This document shows positions 39,162 to 50,648 of a stretch of DNA of 64,000 bases, piece by piece. Position 1 is the stretch's first letter, and every line of letters begins with the position of its first letter. Source of the stretch: Stentor coeruleus (Eukaryota; Ciliophora; Heterotrichea; Heterotrichida; Stentoridae). The stretch is taken from positions 1 to 64,000 of the forward strand of contig MPUH01000148.1 of NCBI GenBank assembly GCA_001970955.1, given 5' to 3'. The translations under genes were made by a program, and so were the position numbers. Under the pieces are notes generated by a model. It saw only the letters and a list, made by a program, of their open reading frames with translations, did no database searches and was not told the DNA's origin.

Positions 39162-40313
39162 ATGGGTTCGTGTGGGAGCAAACAAAATTTTTTTTCTCAC
39201 TTAGTATTCAACTTTCCAACTATTTATTCTTGGATAGCAAAAACTGCTGTAATAGTCATTGGTGACACAAAATCAGACATACTAAATCTTATAAGTTTCC
39301 TTAGCAACAGTATCCATAGTAATTTTACTTTTGAATCATATGAAGCTCAACCCTATAATTTACCTCTGATAGTCGAGGATCAAAACCATATCTACTTTGC
39401 TTTTCATATATTTTTTGAAGAATCTCCTTCATCAAATGATCTGCTAAGAATATTGCTTATCAAGCAAATCATCGAAGAATTCAGTTCTTTTTGTATAATC
39501 CAAACAATAAAACAAAGCCATTTCAAAACTGATTCAAAAAAATCCATTATCAGAAACAAACTGATTTTTTTTAAAAAAGTCTTCACTATGGATATTTTGT
39601 CCAGCAAAATGATAACAGTTATAACAAAAGCAAAACCCAGTTTTACTAAAATTTATTCAAAGGTTGAAATTCAAGAATTACTTAACACACTCTCATTATT
39701 TCCATTTGATAAATTAAATATCATAACATTTTCTAAAGATAAATCAAGTAATAGTGAGTTTAAAAGACTTAAGATTTTGAATAAAATAAAATCAAAAGCT
39801 TTATTTTATATTAATCAAATGAAATATGAAGTAAGTCCTTATTCTTTGTATAAGCCATTAAGAGAAGGTAAGAAAAAAAAATTTATTCCAATACCAGGTA
39901 GGCTTTATTATATTCAGAATATTAGAAAAAATTGTTTTTTATTTCTTTCTGGAGATCTTGAAGGTGGGGATAGGGTTACTGAAGCTAAACCTGATTTTGA
40001 GATTAGGAGCATATTTCAGATATCGAAAAAAGGTCTTGGGTATATTTTAACTCATGAGTATTATAGGATGGCTTTATTTGTTACTGATGTTTATAAATAT
40101 AAAAATGAAAGAATATTAGAAGGACATTTGAGTATTATGCTTAAGAGTTTTTTTAAGATTATAGAAACTGATAATGGTTGGATTTTTAAATCTAAAGAAT
40201 ATAAAGAGTATGTTTATGTTTCAGATGATATGTGGAATGGAGATTATATGGTGAAAACTAGTAAAAATATTACATCGAAGTCATATTTTAGAATTAAAGA
40301 AGTTGATTCTTAG
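39162..40313 (+). CDS. acylated protein with C-terminal beta-trefoil-like region
   Basis: A 383-aa protein. The N-terminus MGSCGSKQ is a strong myristoylation/palmitoylation signal, so membrane attachment is likely. Residues about 30-215 alternate strands and helices (AVIVIGDTKSDILNLISFL near the start, then KMITVITKAKP), which looks like a GTPase/P-loop fold whose P-loop is degenerate; this is a guess. Residues about 245-380 look like a beta-trefoil (RLYYIQNIRKNCFLFLSGD, IFQISKKGLGYILTHE, FFKIIETDNGWIFKSKE). No family name can be given. The start is the first ATG, after TTAATAA; it ends with TAG. Confidence 0.7.
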   Translation: MGSCGSKQNFFSHLVFNFPTIYSWIAKTAVIVIGDTKSDILNLISFLSNSIHSNFTFESYEAQPYNLPLIVEDQNHIYFAFHIFFEESPSSNDLLRILLIKQIIEEFSSFCIIQTIKQSHFKTDSKKSIIRNKLIFFKKVFTMDILSSKMITVITKAKPSFTKIYSKVEIQELLNTLSLFPFDKLNIITFSKDKSSNSEFKRLKILNKIKSKALFYINQMKYEVSPYSLYKPLREGKKKKFIPIPGRLYYIQNIRKNCFLFLSGDLEGGDRVTEAKPDFEIRSIFQISKKGLGYILTHEYYRMALFVTDVYKYKNERILEGHLSIMLKSFFKIIETDNGWIFKSKEYKEYVYVSDDMWNGDYMVKTSKNITSKSYFRIKEVDS

Positions 40314-40772
40314 ATATTATAGTTTTAATATTAGGTTTTGATTTTAGATTAAGATTATTTTTGGAAAAGGTTTATATTTGATTGCTTATATATTTTAGCT
40401 ATGCAAAGCTTATATTAAGAATCATCTTCATTAAAATATATTACCCACACAATTTATCTAATTCAACAGTTCCTTCATGCTAAAACCAAACTTTATCTAA
40501 TGATTTTCAGTATCCTACAACCTCATCAGAAAATCTTAAAAATTTATGAATTTTTTATAAACCATTAAAATTCTCAAATACCTTACTCATAATCTAATAA
40601 AAATTCCTTAACAAATCCATTAACAAACTGCAAGCTCAAAATAACCCACAACCATTAAACATATAAAAATTCTTTGCTATTTTCTCTATCTACTTTCTTA
40701 TAAAAAAAACTAAAATCCATAAAAAGCACAACTTAAAATCTAAAAAACATATTTTACAATACCTAAATCTTT
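40314..40772. other. intergenic, convergent 3' ends
   Basis: C-poor at the left, G-poor from about 40440 to 40772. No gene seen. Confidence 0.7.
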
Positions 40773-41894
40773 CTACCCATCCATCTTATTTTTCCTATTC
40801 TTTCTCTTCCTAAACATCGTCTCAGGTATCGAAACAACCGTGCCACAACTCATTTTTTCATCAACTTCGATATTTTTCTCACACGCACTAGCAAACTGTA
40901 CCAATAGCCTCCTATGCAACCCATTCTCCAGCATCCCAGGCGAATATTCTTCACAAGTAAAATTCTCAGCCACAAACTGAATAAACTCACCAGTCCTTTC
41001 CTCACAAGCCATCGGAGCTAAATTAATATTCCTCGTGCATTCCTTATAAGCAATTTTCCTAACAAGAAAAGTGTTCAACCCACCAACAGATGGGAAAAAC
41101 ACATAAAAAATCGGTATTTTCGAAACTTGCATATTATCTAAATCATACTCTGTAGAAAAAATAATCCCTTTACCTTGTTCTTTACACATCATACACAAAT
41201 TATTAAACTCTGGTACAATTGAACTAGCAATCCAATTAGTCCCATAAACATATTCAGCTCTTATAGTCTTAATATTAACAAGATACTCTAAAAAAAACTC
41301 AGGTTTATAATAACAAAATTTAACAAAAGGTAAAATCACAGGACTAAGTTCAATACTAATCTCATATGTTTTACCTATTATAATTTTCCCTTCATTTGAT
41401 ACAATAATCAAACCTGGAATTTTGAATACAAAAATTGTATTGATTATATCTTTAAAGTAACTTAATAAAGAATTTGAACAATAAAAACCTTCAGGAGCTT
41501 GATTGATAAAACATGCTTTGCATTTAAGGCCTAAATCAGAAGTCCATCTTTTTGGGTTGTTTGAAATATAGAAAATTTGAATAGAATCTTTTAGTTGATT
41601 TAAACAAGCTTGTAATGCTGGACGAATTATTTGACAATCTGATGAATAGAATGGCTTCCAGGATGATAATTTGTGATAACATTGGGCACGTGACATTGTG
41701 GCGGTATTGAAGATACACTGAATATTAAATACGATAACTTCGTTGTTATAAAGTGAATAGATTTCAAGATTTGGGGATTCTTGGATGTAGCTCCAGTTTA
41801 GAAGTTCGAGGACTCCATTTTTGCTGGATATTGGTTACAGGTCTTGATCTAAGGATTTGTCTTCGAGTAAATCGAAAATAAAACTTATTGACAT
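40773..41894 (-). CDS. unknown conserved-looking protein
   Basis: A 368-aa protein after removal of the 15-nt intron (41824-41838). Without the intron the frame would start only at an internal Met; the upstream ATG, in the context CATATAAATG, gives MSISFIFDLLEDKSL. The protein mixes strands and helices (LEIYSLYNNEVIVFN, LIIVSNEGKIIIGKTYEI, IPIFYVFFPSVGGLNTF) with scattered Cys, and ends in a basic tail (RKRKNRKNKMDG). No transmembrane helix or known domain is recognised. The 5' flank 41941-42180 has 2 C against 69 G on the + strand, a clear sign that a minus-strand gene starts here. It ends with TAG. Confidence 0.75.
41824..41838 (-). other. 15-nt intron
   Basis: On the minus strand it reads GTAACCAATATCCAG, with A at position 10. 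It contains an in-frame TAA; excision gives DQDLKNGVLELLNW. Confidence 0.88.
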
Positions 41895-42735
41895 TTATAT
41901 GATGGTTTTGTGATTTTGTAGATTTTGAAGGTGATTGTGAAGGTTAGAGTTGTGATTGGATTATTTTTGAATTTTTGGAGGGTATTGAAAAGATTAGTTA
42001 GGTTGAAAAGATAGGATTTTATTGAGTTTGGAAGGAGAAAAAAGTGAAGATATGGTTTGAATGATTTATGCTAGGGGAAATTTTGATGTTTAGATGGAGT
42101 GATGTTGAGTTTAATGATGGGTGTGAAAATGAGTTAGTGGCTATTAGATATAAATTTTTAGGTTTATGATATGGTATTAATATAGTTTAAGGGTTAAAAG
42201 TATGATATAAGAATTAATTGAATTGATAAAAGATAGAAAAATAGAAAGATAAGACTTGGATTATTAAGCAAAGCTAAATCACACAAATAAATTTTTATTA
42301 AAACTAAAATGCTTATATGCAAACTCATAACTTTATGCTATGGTATAAACATTTAAAAATATTTTCGCCTAAGCAGATTTCCTCAATAAGATCAAATTAG
42401 TTAAAAACTATAAAAACTTACACCTTACCAAAATAAAATCTTAAATCCTCTTCTATTTCTAAACCATAACATACCCTATCATCCTTCCTTAAATCTAATC
42501 ATATAATATCTTTATTTTTTCTCTCAATCCTTAACCCATCTATTCCTAAATCATATCTCCACATAATCAAAACCTTCAATAATCCTACTACTTTTCCATA
42601 AAATAATCTCATAATATCCATCTATCTAACACCCTAACACCCATTTCTATATACAAAAATCATTCCTTAAACTTAATCCTTTCACCCATCAAAAAAAATA
42701 CAAAAAATCCCAATACAAATTTCTTAAAAATTATC
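41895..42735. other. intergenic with sharp composition switch
   Basis: 41941-42180 (5' of the - gene on the left) has 69 G and 2 C. From about 42250 to 42735 (3' of the - gene on the right) C clearly exceeds G. No gene seen. Confidence 0.75.
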
Positions 42736-43389
42736 TTATCTTTTTAATTCATTTAAATAATTCTTAATCTCACACTGATACTGTTTTATATTATTTTTCT
42801 GTTGCGTGAATCGCAATTCCTCTTTTATCTCTTCAGGTGTTCCATATATCTTCAAACGTTCCCATATCCCCAATTTTCTTTGTACATTGATTCTTTTCGC
42901 TTTACTATCAATAGCATTTTCTATATTATATTTATAAATTCTAGCTTTACCTGTTTGAAAGCTCTTATTTATGTTTTTTTCTAGGTTTTTAGTTAAAGAC
43001 ATCTCTTCAAGATTTTGTGTTTGTGTCAGTTTTTTGACTGAAAAGGATCTTTTTATCCAACTATCTTGTAAATTATAAGATCCTATAGTTGGGTATATTG
43101 GAGTAACCTAATTTTATGATACTTTTTTTATAAGTCTTCTTCTTTTTGTTGTTGTATTTGGTGTTGGTGTATATAATGTTCGAGTTTTTGGAGTTTCTTC
43201 AGTTTCTTGAAAGTTTATAAGTTTATTCATCCCATCACGTTCTTTGAAGAATGGGATAAAGGTTTGGGCTTTTAGATTAGGATTTATAAGATAGTCGGTG
43301 GTTAGAGATTTTTTTAGAAACTGAGTTGATGTACGTCGGGATGATCTTGATGCAACTGATAGCCTTTCTCTTAGAATTTTGCTTTCCAT
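42736..43389 (-). CDS. small basic protein of unknown function
   Basis: A 212-aa protein after the 15-nt intron (43108-43122) is removed, which fuses two half-frames. The N-terminal half is Ser/Thr/Arg-rich (SVASRSSRRTSTQFLKK, TPTPNTTTKRRRL). The second half is helical (KNLEKNINKSF, TPEEIKEELRFTQQKNNIKQ). This style (basic, disordered, then helical) resembles cytoskeleton-associated proteins, but no domain is recognised. It ends with TAA. The 5' flank is C-poor on the + strand. Confidence 0.7.
43108..43122 (-). other. 15-nt intron
   Basis: On the minus strand it reads GTATCATAAAATTAG, with A at position 10. The in-frame TAA is removed and the frame continues as LIKKVTPIYPTIGS. Confidence 0.88.
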
Positions 43390-43568
43390 GTTTGTTTTTT
43401 ATTAGAAATTAGAGATTATTTAGGTTTTGTGGTTATTGATTATTTGCTATGATTGCTTATTTGTTTTTATTGATTATGGGATTATTATTTTTGTGATTTC
43501 ATTGTAGTTTTGTTAAGATATAGTCTACTTAAATATTAATAAATCATAAAAACTAGGAATTAATCGTT

Positions 43569-43948
43569 TATAAAATAAGTTTTACATCAAAGTGAATCAA
43601 CTGGATGCCCATGTTGCGAAAAAGCTGCGAAGACGAGATACACCTAATTGAGAACTGCACGGGATACAAAGATGAAAGAAAAACTCTAAAAAAGAACTCA
43701 AAAAAAATACAGAAAATCAACTTAAAGATTTAAAACTACACGAAATAGTGCTCTACAGCACAAAATTCGAAAAAGTCATTAAAGAAAAACTACTAAGAAA
43801 AGCAAAAAACATTGACAACTTAATCAAAAACTTCATAGAAAATATTTACACAACAAGAAAGCGAGCCACAAAAAAGGAACTTGGTCCCTAATCGGGGGAC
43901 AATTTATTAATCTATAATCTATAAAATAAGTTTTATATTGAAGTAAAT
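43569..43948. repeat. 29-bp direct repeats flanking the LINE fragment (target-site duplication)
   Basis: 43569-43597 and 43920-43948 match at 25 of 29 positions and abut the fragment on both sides. They are interpreted as the diverged target-site duplication of an old insertion. Confidence 0.65.
43598..43919 (+). mobile_element. 5'-truncated non-LTR retrotransposon (LINE) 3' end
   Basis: The 322-bp fragment carries the C-terminal end of a LINE-type reverse transcriptase protein. The CCHC knuckle that closes many LINE ORFs is visible: C-P-C-C in one frame, then EDEIHLIENC (H-x4-C) in the next, followed by TGYKDERKTLKK. The last frame (NQLKDLKLHEIVLYSTKF and on to KKELGP) ends at TAA 43889-43891, leaving a 28-bp 3' UTR with no poly-A tail. 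Two frame changes disrupt it, so it is dead. The 5' end is missing, as in typical truncated insertions. It is GC-richer than its surroundings. Confidence 0.65.
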
Positions 43949-44228
43949 TATAATAAACTCAAACAGTGGCTAAACTATCAAAATCTTCATTAAAACAAAT
44001 AATTTAACTGTTAAAATCTTCAAAGCAAGCCTAAAACAAAGATTATTATAAATCGCATTTACATAATTTTTAATCATAATTACTAATAATTTATACCTTA
44101 TTAGACTCTTCCGAAAATCTCATCATTTTTTTTATCAGAGCCAATTATTCATTATAATTAAATATAGCCTACAAAATATCATCCTTATCACTTTTTGCCT
44201 CACCTAAAAACCATTTTCCCACATAATC

Positions 44229-46127
44229 CTAATCATATTTACAAAATCATAAAACTTTTTTAACTTTTTCCAGCATTTCTAAAGCATTATCCAACGCCCG
44301 CTGAGTCTCTTTCAACTTCTTCCTAAAGCCTTTCATAATCTCATCATTCGTTTTATCCTTATCCCTACAAAAAAATTCATCAAAAAGCGTCAACGCCATC
44401 TGTTGAATTTGCCCATTCGATAATTTCCACAATTCTCCATTATAAAACTTCTTAATCGAAAGCATTTCAGCCAAATTTATCAAAAGATTATTACACCTTT
44501 TTTTACTAGAATTTTTCATTTCCAAATAATATGATTTATAATTCTCTTTTAAAATATTCAAGCTTTTGCAATTTAGTCTAAAAAACTTACAAGGCTCACA
44601 ACAAACTACTTGAAATTTCCTTTCTTGTTTCATAAAAACTTCAACATCTCCAATATATTGTCCTTCATTACACACATTAAAAAGTATATTTTCATGCATA
44701 AATTTAACCCTTCCTTCAATAATAAAATAGATACCATCAGCGTATTCATTTTTTGTCCACATTTTTTCTTGTGCAGAGACTACTTGATATTCCATTAAAA
44801 ATACTATAGTGCTTATGAATTGTCTTTCTTTAAGCATAAAAAATGGGATTTTTGTTATAGCTTGATTATAGATGTTTATAGCAATTTTATATTTTAAGGC
44901 ACTTGGGATTTCATTAAGGATACTTTCAATTTTGCAAGTACGGCTGATTAGAGGCATTTCTTGTATACATTGTTGAAGTCGCTTTTTTACTATTCGAGGA
45001 ATTGATGTTACAGCGGCAAAATCATCAGAGAAAAACATTTTTTTGTCAATAGTCGCATCTTTGTTGTTTAGTGATGAATAAACAATAGTAGATTGCCCGA
45101 CTGTGAAAGATACAACATAGACTCCCATGATCATCCACAGCATGGTAATTGTTTTTTCAGTTATTGTATATGGGACTATATCACCATATCCTATTGTAGC
45201 AAGAGTTGTTATAGCCCAATACGTACTAGCTAAATATTTTTCAGCAGGACTAAGGTTTGTTAAGTTATTCCGGGACACCCAGGTATATGGGTTAAAATCA
45301 TCAATTTTAGCTGAAATATAAAAGAAGCATGATACAATATGTAAACACATAGAAACTGTAGTAACAACTTTAAGTATATGCAAAAGCTTAGGGTGTAGAA
45401 TTGTAATATAATCAATACGTCTTATAAACCCGAAATTTCTAACTGTTTTCATAATATTAAACAATTTAGTCAATTTGAGTAGATATCTAAGATAGATTAC
45501 ATTAGAAAATGATTCGGTTTGACTTTGAAACATTATGATACCAAATGGAATAGCAGCTAATGAGTCCCATAAAAGATATTTGAAAGTGTAATTAGATAAA
45601 ATTTTCTTTCTGCTGATGATAAGATAGTTATTATTATCATAATATGCAAGGTTTAAAGATATGATGATGTTTATGATAAATAGTAAGTCTATAGTGATTT
45701 CTATTTGTGCTTGAGGTGAAATTTTATTGTAATCATGAAATGCTATGTAATATGTTCCATATGTAGCTAAGTAAAATAAACAGAGACTTAAGAAAAATGT
45801 CCATAGTAAATTTATAGTCCCATGAGGATGAATTAGAAACTTCGGGAAATATTTCTCGTTCTGTAGCAACTCAGAATTTATTTGAGAATTCCTAACAATT
45901 TCTTCAACCAAATCGTCAGATACAGCATAAGGATTTTTCTTCTTCAATGATATAAACCGAAAAAGAGACCTTTCAATTTTGATTTTTCTCAAAGCACGCT
46001 TCCAGACTTCTATATATGATTTCTTGTATTGAGGAATCACTCGCTTTTCTGTAAGCCCTTCAATTTGTGTCTCGTTACTAGTAGTGAGATCAAGGCTTTG
46101 TCTTACGATATATTGTTTTCTTCCCAT
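44229..46127 (-). CDS. voltage-gated K+ channel with cyclic-nucleotide-binding domain
   Basis: A 626-aa protein to the first TGA (44249-44247), or 632 aa if TGA is Trp and the frame runs to TAG at 44231-44229. The EAG/CNG/HCN-type layout is visible: S1 (LLWTFFLSLCLFYLATYGTY), S2 (IDLLFIINIIISLNLAYY), S3 (LLWDSLAAIPFGIIMF), S4 with spaced Arg/Lys (YLRYLLKLTKLFNIMKTVR), S5 (LHILKVVTTVSMCLHIVSCF), pore helix YWAITTLATIGYGDIVP with a K+ selectivity filter, S6 (MLWMIMGVYVVSFTVGQS), then a cAMP/cGMP-binding fold (about 445-540: YADGIYFIIEGRVKF, GQYIGDVEVF). The usual GE of the phosphate-binding cassette is GD, so ligand binding may be altered. Ciliates use such channels in membrane excitability and ciliary control. 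Confidence 0.93.
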
Positions 46128-47753
46128 AATATTATAATTATTTCCACTTGTAATTAGCCTTATCAGTGGGATATCATTTTTTTTTTATTCATGAAGATGA
46201 TATGCAATAGTGAAATAAAATAAGTAAACTATGAAGAATAAATTCTGTTATTGTATTTTAGAAGGGTAAGATTATGAAGAGAATTTAAATTATTATATTT
46301 TTTAAGGGTGGCACTTAGTAGCTTTTTCTATTAAGTGCAATTTTTATGATATTGATAGAAAATATTTTTGAATCAAAATTCATGTAAATCTTTTATATAA
46401 ACATATGATTAAAACTTTGTCATGGCGTAATAAAATTAAGTTTATTTAGTGGTTTTGTTTAAGGTTTAGAATTAAAATATTAGATTTTTTAATGTAAATC
46501 CATATGCTAAGTATATTATGTTTACTATATATTAATTTTTTTTTTAACTGAAGCTTAATTATTTCTATCATACTTTGCAATATTATATATTTCTGAGTAG
46601 TTCTTTAGGTTCATTTTATACTACTTAAAAGGTTGTTAAGCTATTAAATTAAGTCTTAAGCATTTTTTAATAGTTATTTCTTGTTTATAGTAATATTAGA
46701 ATTTCATTAGGCATTACCACATTATATTCAGAAAGACTGGTATTACAAAAGGGAGTATCCAAATTCTTAATTATAATTTTTTGCAAAATTTTTAACAAAA
46801 GTATAGAGAATCAAATTTGATATTTTTCTTAGTTTTAGATTTCCTTACTTGTTGGAGTTGATAATTTCATACAATTAAAACAAATTTTTAATATAATTAA
46901 AAGAAATTATTTAAATATTATAGACCCTCACACGGAATATGTGAATATTATATCTTGATGATTGTTTTGAACTGTTGAAGTATAGAAAGTCAAATTCTTA
47001 TTTTTCAAAAAAAACTCATCTTGCAATTTTAAATGAACTCTTAATTTTAGTTTAATTTTCTTATTATTTTCCTTGTAGCATGAGAGTTTCTTGAAATGAT
47101 GTTATATTGCTATCTTATACTGATTTTAGGTGAGTTCAATTGCTATGATTAAGAATTGTTGAATCAATTTTCTCGATTTAATTATATCATTTCGCTTTTA
47201 TAAAGACTTGATTAGATAATATTTTTTAATCAATTACAAGAGTTATGTAAGTTATTATAATATAATAATCATCACATTTAATAATCCTGATCAATTTTTT
47301 TATTGACTCAAATAGAGCTTTATAATTATCCGATTTCCTTTCATTTTATATAAAATTTGACTATTAGAATAAAGTATACATAAAAAAAAATCAAAAAAAC
47401 TTTCAATTACTAAATCTAGGTAGAAGACAATATAATCAAGCAGTAAATAGTCTACAATCAATAACACTTACAATATCTGAGTACCTCTCTTCCTATAAAA
47501 CTAAGTTTTTTTATTCTAAAAATTTTTTTTCTAGAGAAGTTGTATTAATTTAATCCACATATGATATTCAAGGATTATACTTAATTTATTGTCAGCATAG
47601 TCTAAATAAACCAAAATTTTTTTTTATTATAAGTATTTCCTAATAATAATTTTATACATCAATCAAGAGCCTTATTTTTAGTCTTATATCTTATAATGTC
47701 AGATAATAAATATAATCATTCTACATAGGTATTTTAATGATTTATAATAAAAA
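46128..47753. other. long AT-rich intergenic stretch
   Basis: No gene could be supported. A hairpin lies at 46311-46338. The rest is AT-rich without repeats that I could recognise. Confidence 0.6.
46311..46338. other. 11-bp-stem hairpin upstream of the channel gene
   Basis: GCACTTAGTAG and CTATTAAGTGC pair over 11 bp (one G-T wobble) around a 6-nt T-rich loop, about 185 bp 5' of the channel ATG. It is a possible regulatory or transcript structure, or chance. Confidence 0.4.
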
Positions 47754-48008
47754 ATGAAGCATCCTTCAAAGCAGCAAGATGATATATATCAGTTCACAAA
47801 TTTAAATCGAAATGTTATCCTTGTAATACCCTGTGAAAGCACTTTGACTTCTACAGTTGTTCCGGAGATAATCACTCATTCAAAAATACACTTTTGTCCT
47901 AAGTGTTGCATGAATTTCCAATCTGAATGTAAACTTAGAAAGCATCTAAATAGTCACTTTTTACGTGAAGTACTTAAAAACTTAAGACTAAAAATATCTA
48001 ATTCTTAA
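47754..48008 (+). CDS. small single-finger C2H2 protein
   Basis: An 84-aa protein with one C2H2 finger near the C-terminus, CPKCCMNFQSECKLRKHLNSH (C-x2-C-x12-H-x3-H counting the second finger His). The N-terminal 45 aa is unremarkable. The ATG follows ATAAAAA and it ends with TAA; the downstream 300 bp is richer in G than C, as 3' of other + genes. It is probably a DNA/RNA-binding protein; it sits alone in a gene-poor 3.7-kb stretch. Confidence 0.55.
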   Translation: MKHPSKQQDDIYQFTNLNRNVILVIPCESTLTSTVVPEIITHSKIHFCPKCCMNFQSECKLRKHLNSHFLREVLKNLRLKISNS

Positions 48009-49901
48009 ACTTAGAATGCTGGCTTTTTATCAGTAATGATGTAATCTTCTAAGATAAGCATAAAATTTTGGTGCTTTATAGGTAAAATTATGTATTTTTC
48101 AAGCTTTTAATGCTAGAAAATTACGTTTTTCCCTAGGATTTGGTGTAAAAAATATAATATTCAGATGTTTTATTATTTTCCAGTAAAAGTTGGATGATTC
48201 TGATGGTTTTTCAATGTACAAAGTGAATATATTTTATTTGATATTAGGATTTTGATAGTAGGCTTTATAGAAGTGATGATTTTCTAGTTTGAAATCAAAT
48301 TTTTTCTATTGGTAATCATGAAACTAATATGGTAGTTTGAAATTTTAGACTTAAAATATTGAATTTTGAAATAAATGGCATTTTCCAGTGATAAACAACT
48401 AATTGTGATTTATTTTTGAAATTTAATACCTTCATATAATATAAAATTCTGTTATATGATAATTATTTTTTGGTTTTTATAACTACCAAAAAATATATAT
48501 AGTTTTTTTTTGAATTAACATTTAGTAAGACTCCTTAAGGTCTTATTCCAGTTTTATAACTAGTAAAGGCTATTTCTGTGAAGGCAAAATTTATTCTAGA
48601 CTAATTCTAAAAAATGATTTATATGTAAAATAGTTCGGAATATCAATTTTGAGAATTTATAAGATGAAAGATAAAACCAATTCGCAAATTAATCATTATA
48701 ATCAAAGATAGTATGTACAGCTATAAACTCTTATATTATATTACATTTATCTATTGATTTATTATTTCATTTTTTTTGTCGCAAATTTTATTTAACTAGG
48801 TACTAAACACTCTCTAAATCTTATATAAATCACATCAAAATTCTTATATTCCTATCTTAATTTTATTTATTATTTATAAGCTCACCGAATTCTTAATCTT
48901 ATTTCAGGGCTTTATTTTATATTCAAAAAGTTATAATAAATTTAAACAATCAGAACATCTTAATTTTATGGTTTATGTAGTGATAATGAGTATAGAATAT
49001 GATTAAGTATATGATTGTAAATAATTATTTTATGTTGTATAGTTTATATAAAAGAATAATATAAGCAGTATGTCATAATCACATATTTTCTCATTTACTT
49101 AAAGGTTTTATTACAAAACGTAAACTAATACCTTTTAATAGTAGATTATATAATTAAAGTTTTTATATAAACTTTAATAAATTTCTTTTAAGTTGTTTGT
49201 GATATTTTTAAGATTATATGCTAATGATGATAGTCGAAAATTACTATTGAAAGTTTAAACTAAATATTATAATGATAAACTTAAAATATTAATTATGATA
49301 AATCAAATAGAAAGGAAAATGAAGTGGAATATATGGAATACTATATGCAAATTTAATTATATATAAAACCACTTTTGATTTTAAAACATTTTAAAGTCAC
49401 ATATTTTAGCCTTTACCTTTTCCGAAAGCTATACTTTCAAAAGCAAAATTTTCATACATAAAACTTTTCCATTCAAATTTCCACAAAACTTAAATCTATT
49501 CCATCTTCTCTAATCCTTCTAAACCCCACTTCCATATCTTTTAGTTCCAATGGAAATCAAACTTCATCATAAAAAACTACGCAAAATTTCTCATTACACC
49601 AACCTTAAGGCATTAAAAAACTATTCTCAAGTTTATCAAACCCAAGAAATTCATCTCTTCCATCCAAATTTCCTTCAAATTCCCACCTTACTCCATAAAC
49701 CCTAAATAAAATCTCCTTTTCTCCATTTCATTATCCCAAAAATATTCTACCTATAATTCAATAAATTCATCTAAAAATAAACTTTTTACTTAAACCCATA
49801 CATCTTCCATTAATTTCCCTAATACTATATCAACCCATCTTTTCTTCTAATCATAGGATTTATAGCTTTAAAACCATTATTTCTTTCATACATGGATATA
49901 A
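48009..49901. other. long AT-rich intergenic stretch with G-poor promoter tract
   Basis: No gene seen. The last 480 bp before the 14-3-3 gene (49420-49900) is nearly free of G on the + strand. Confidence 0.65.
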
Positions 49902-50648
49902 ATGAAAAACATCAGCAATCTAGAAGCACTAGAAAAAGAAGAACTAATTTACTTGGCAAGACTTGCTGAACAGACTGAAAGATACCAAGAAATGATAGAA
50001 TACGTCAAGTTCTTTGTGGCAAAGTCATCTCAAGATTTATCTGTTGAAGAGAGAAATATCCTTTCCGTGGCTTATAAGAACTTTGTAGGTTCTAGGAGGA
50101 CTTCATGGAGAGTGTTAAATTCGATAGAACAAAAAGAAGATCGTCGTAGTAACACGGCTAATAAAACCTCAGCCCAAGGGTATAAAACTGAAATTGAAGC
50201 TGAGTTAGCGAGGTATTGTAATGATGTATTAGGGCTTATAGATCGTGACTTGCTTCCAAAAGCAGCGAGTTCTGAGTCTAGAGTATTTTATCACAAGATG
50301 AAAGGAGATTACTTTAGATATTTATCAGAGTTTGCTCAAGGAAATCAGAAAAGTAATGCGACGAATAATGCAGAAAGTAGCTATACAGCTGCATATGACC
50401 TTGCGAAAAATGAACTGCCTCCAACACACCCAACTAGACTTGGACTTGCTTTAAACTTTTCTGTGTTTTACTATGAAATCAGAGGAGAGCAGGACAGAGC
50501 TTGTGAAATGGCTAAGAGTGCTTTTGATGAAGCTATACCTGAACTTGATAATATTTCTGAAGAAAATTATAAGGACTCAACACTAATATTGCAATTACTT
50601 AAGGATAATCTGACCTTGTGGACTTCTGGAGAAGCTGATAGGGACTAA
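49902..50648 (+). CDS. 14-3-3 protein
   Basis: A 248-aa protein of the standard 14-3-3 length. Nine-helix family segments are clear: LIYLARLAEQTERYQEMIEY, the first signature RNILSVAYKNFVGSRRTSWR, KMKGDYFRYLSEF (Arg and Tyr that bind phosphoserine), PPTHPTRLGLALNFSVFYYEI and the closing signature YKDSTLILQLLKDNLTLW. The basic groove residues (Lys in AYKN, Arg in GSRR, Arg-Tyr in FRYL) are all present, so it should bind phosphopeptides as a dimer and act in cytosolic signalling. The start context is GATATAAATG; it ends with TAA. The 3' end is repeated across an N (next entry); no intron. Confidence 0.95.
   Translation: MKNISNLEALEKEELIYLARLAEQTERYQEMIEYVKFFVAKSSQDLSVEERNILSVAYKNFVGSRRTSWRVLNSIEQKEDRRSNTANKTSAQGYKTEIEAELARYCNDVLGLIDRDLLPKAASSESRVFYHKMKGDYFRYLSEFAQGNQKSNATNNAESSYTAAYDLAKNELPPTHPTRLGLALNFSVFYYEIRGEQDRACEMAKSAFDEAIPELDNISEENYKDSTLILQLLKDNLTLWTSGEADRD

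Larger units (their letters stand above)
43390..44228. other. intergenic containing a LINE fossil
   Basis: C-poor next to the minus-strand gene on the left. A retrotransposon 3' fragment with flanking repeats lies at 43569-43948. 44040-44228 is G-poor, 3' of the K+ channel gene. Confidence 0.7.
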
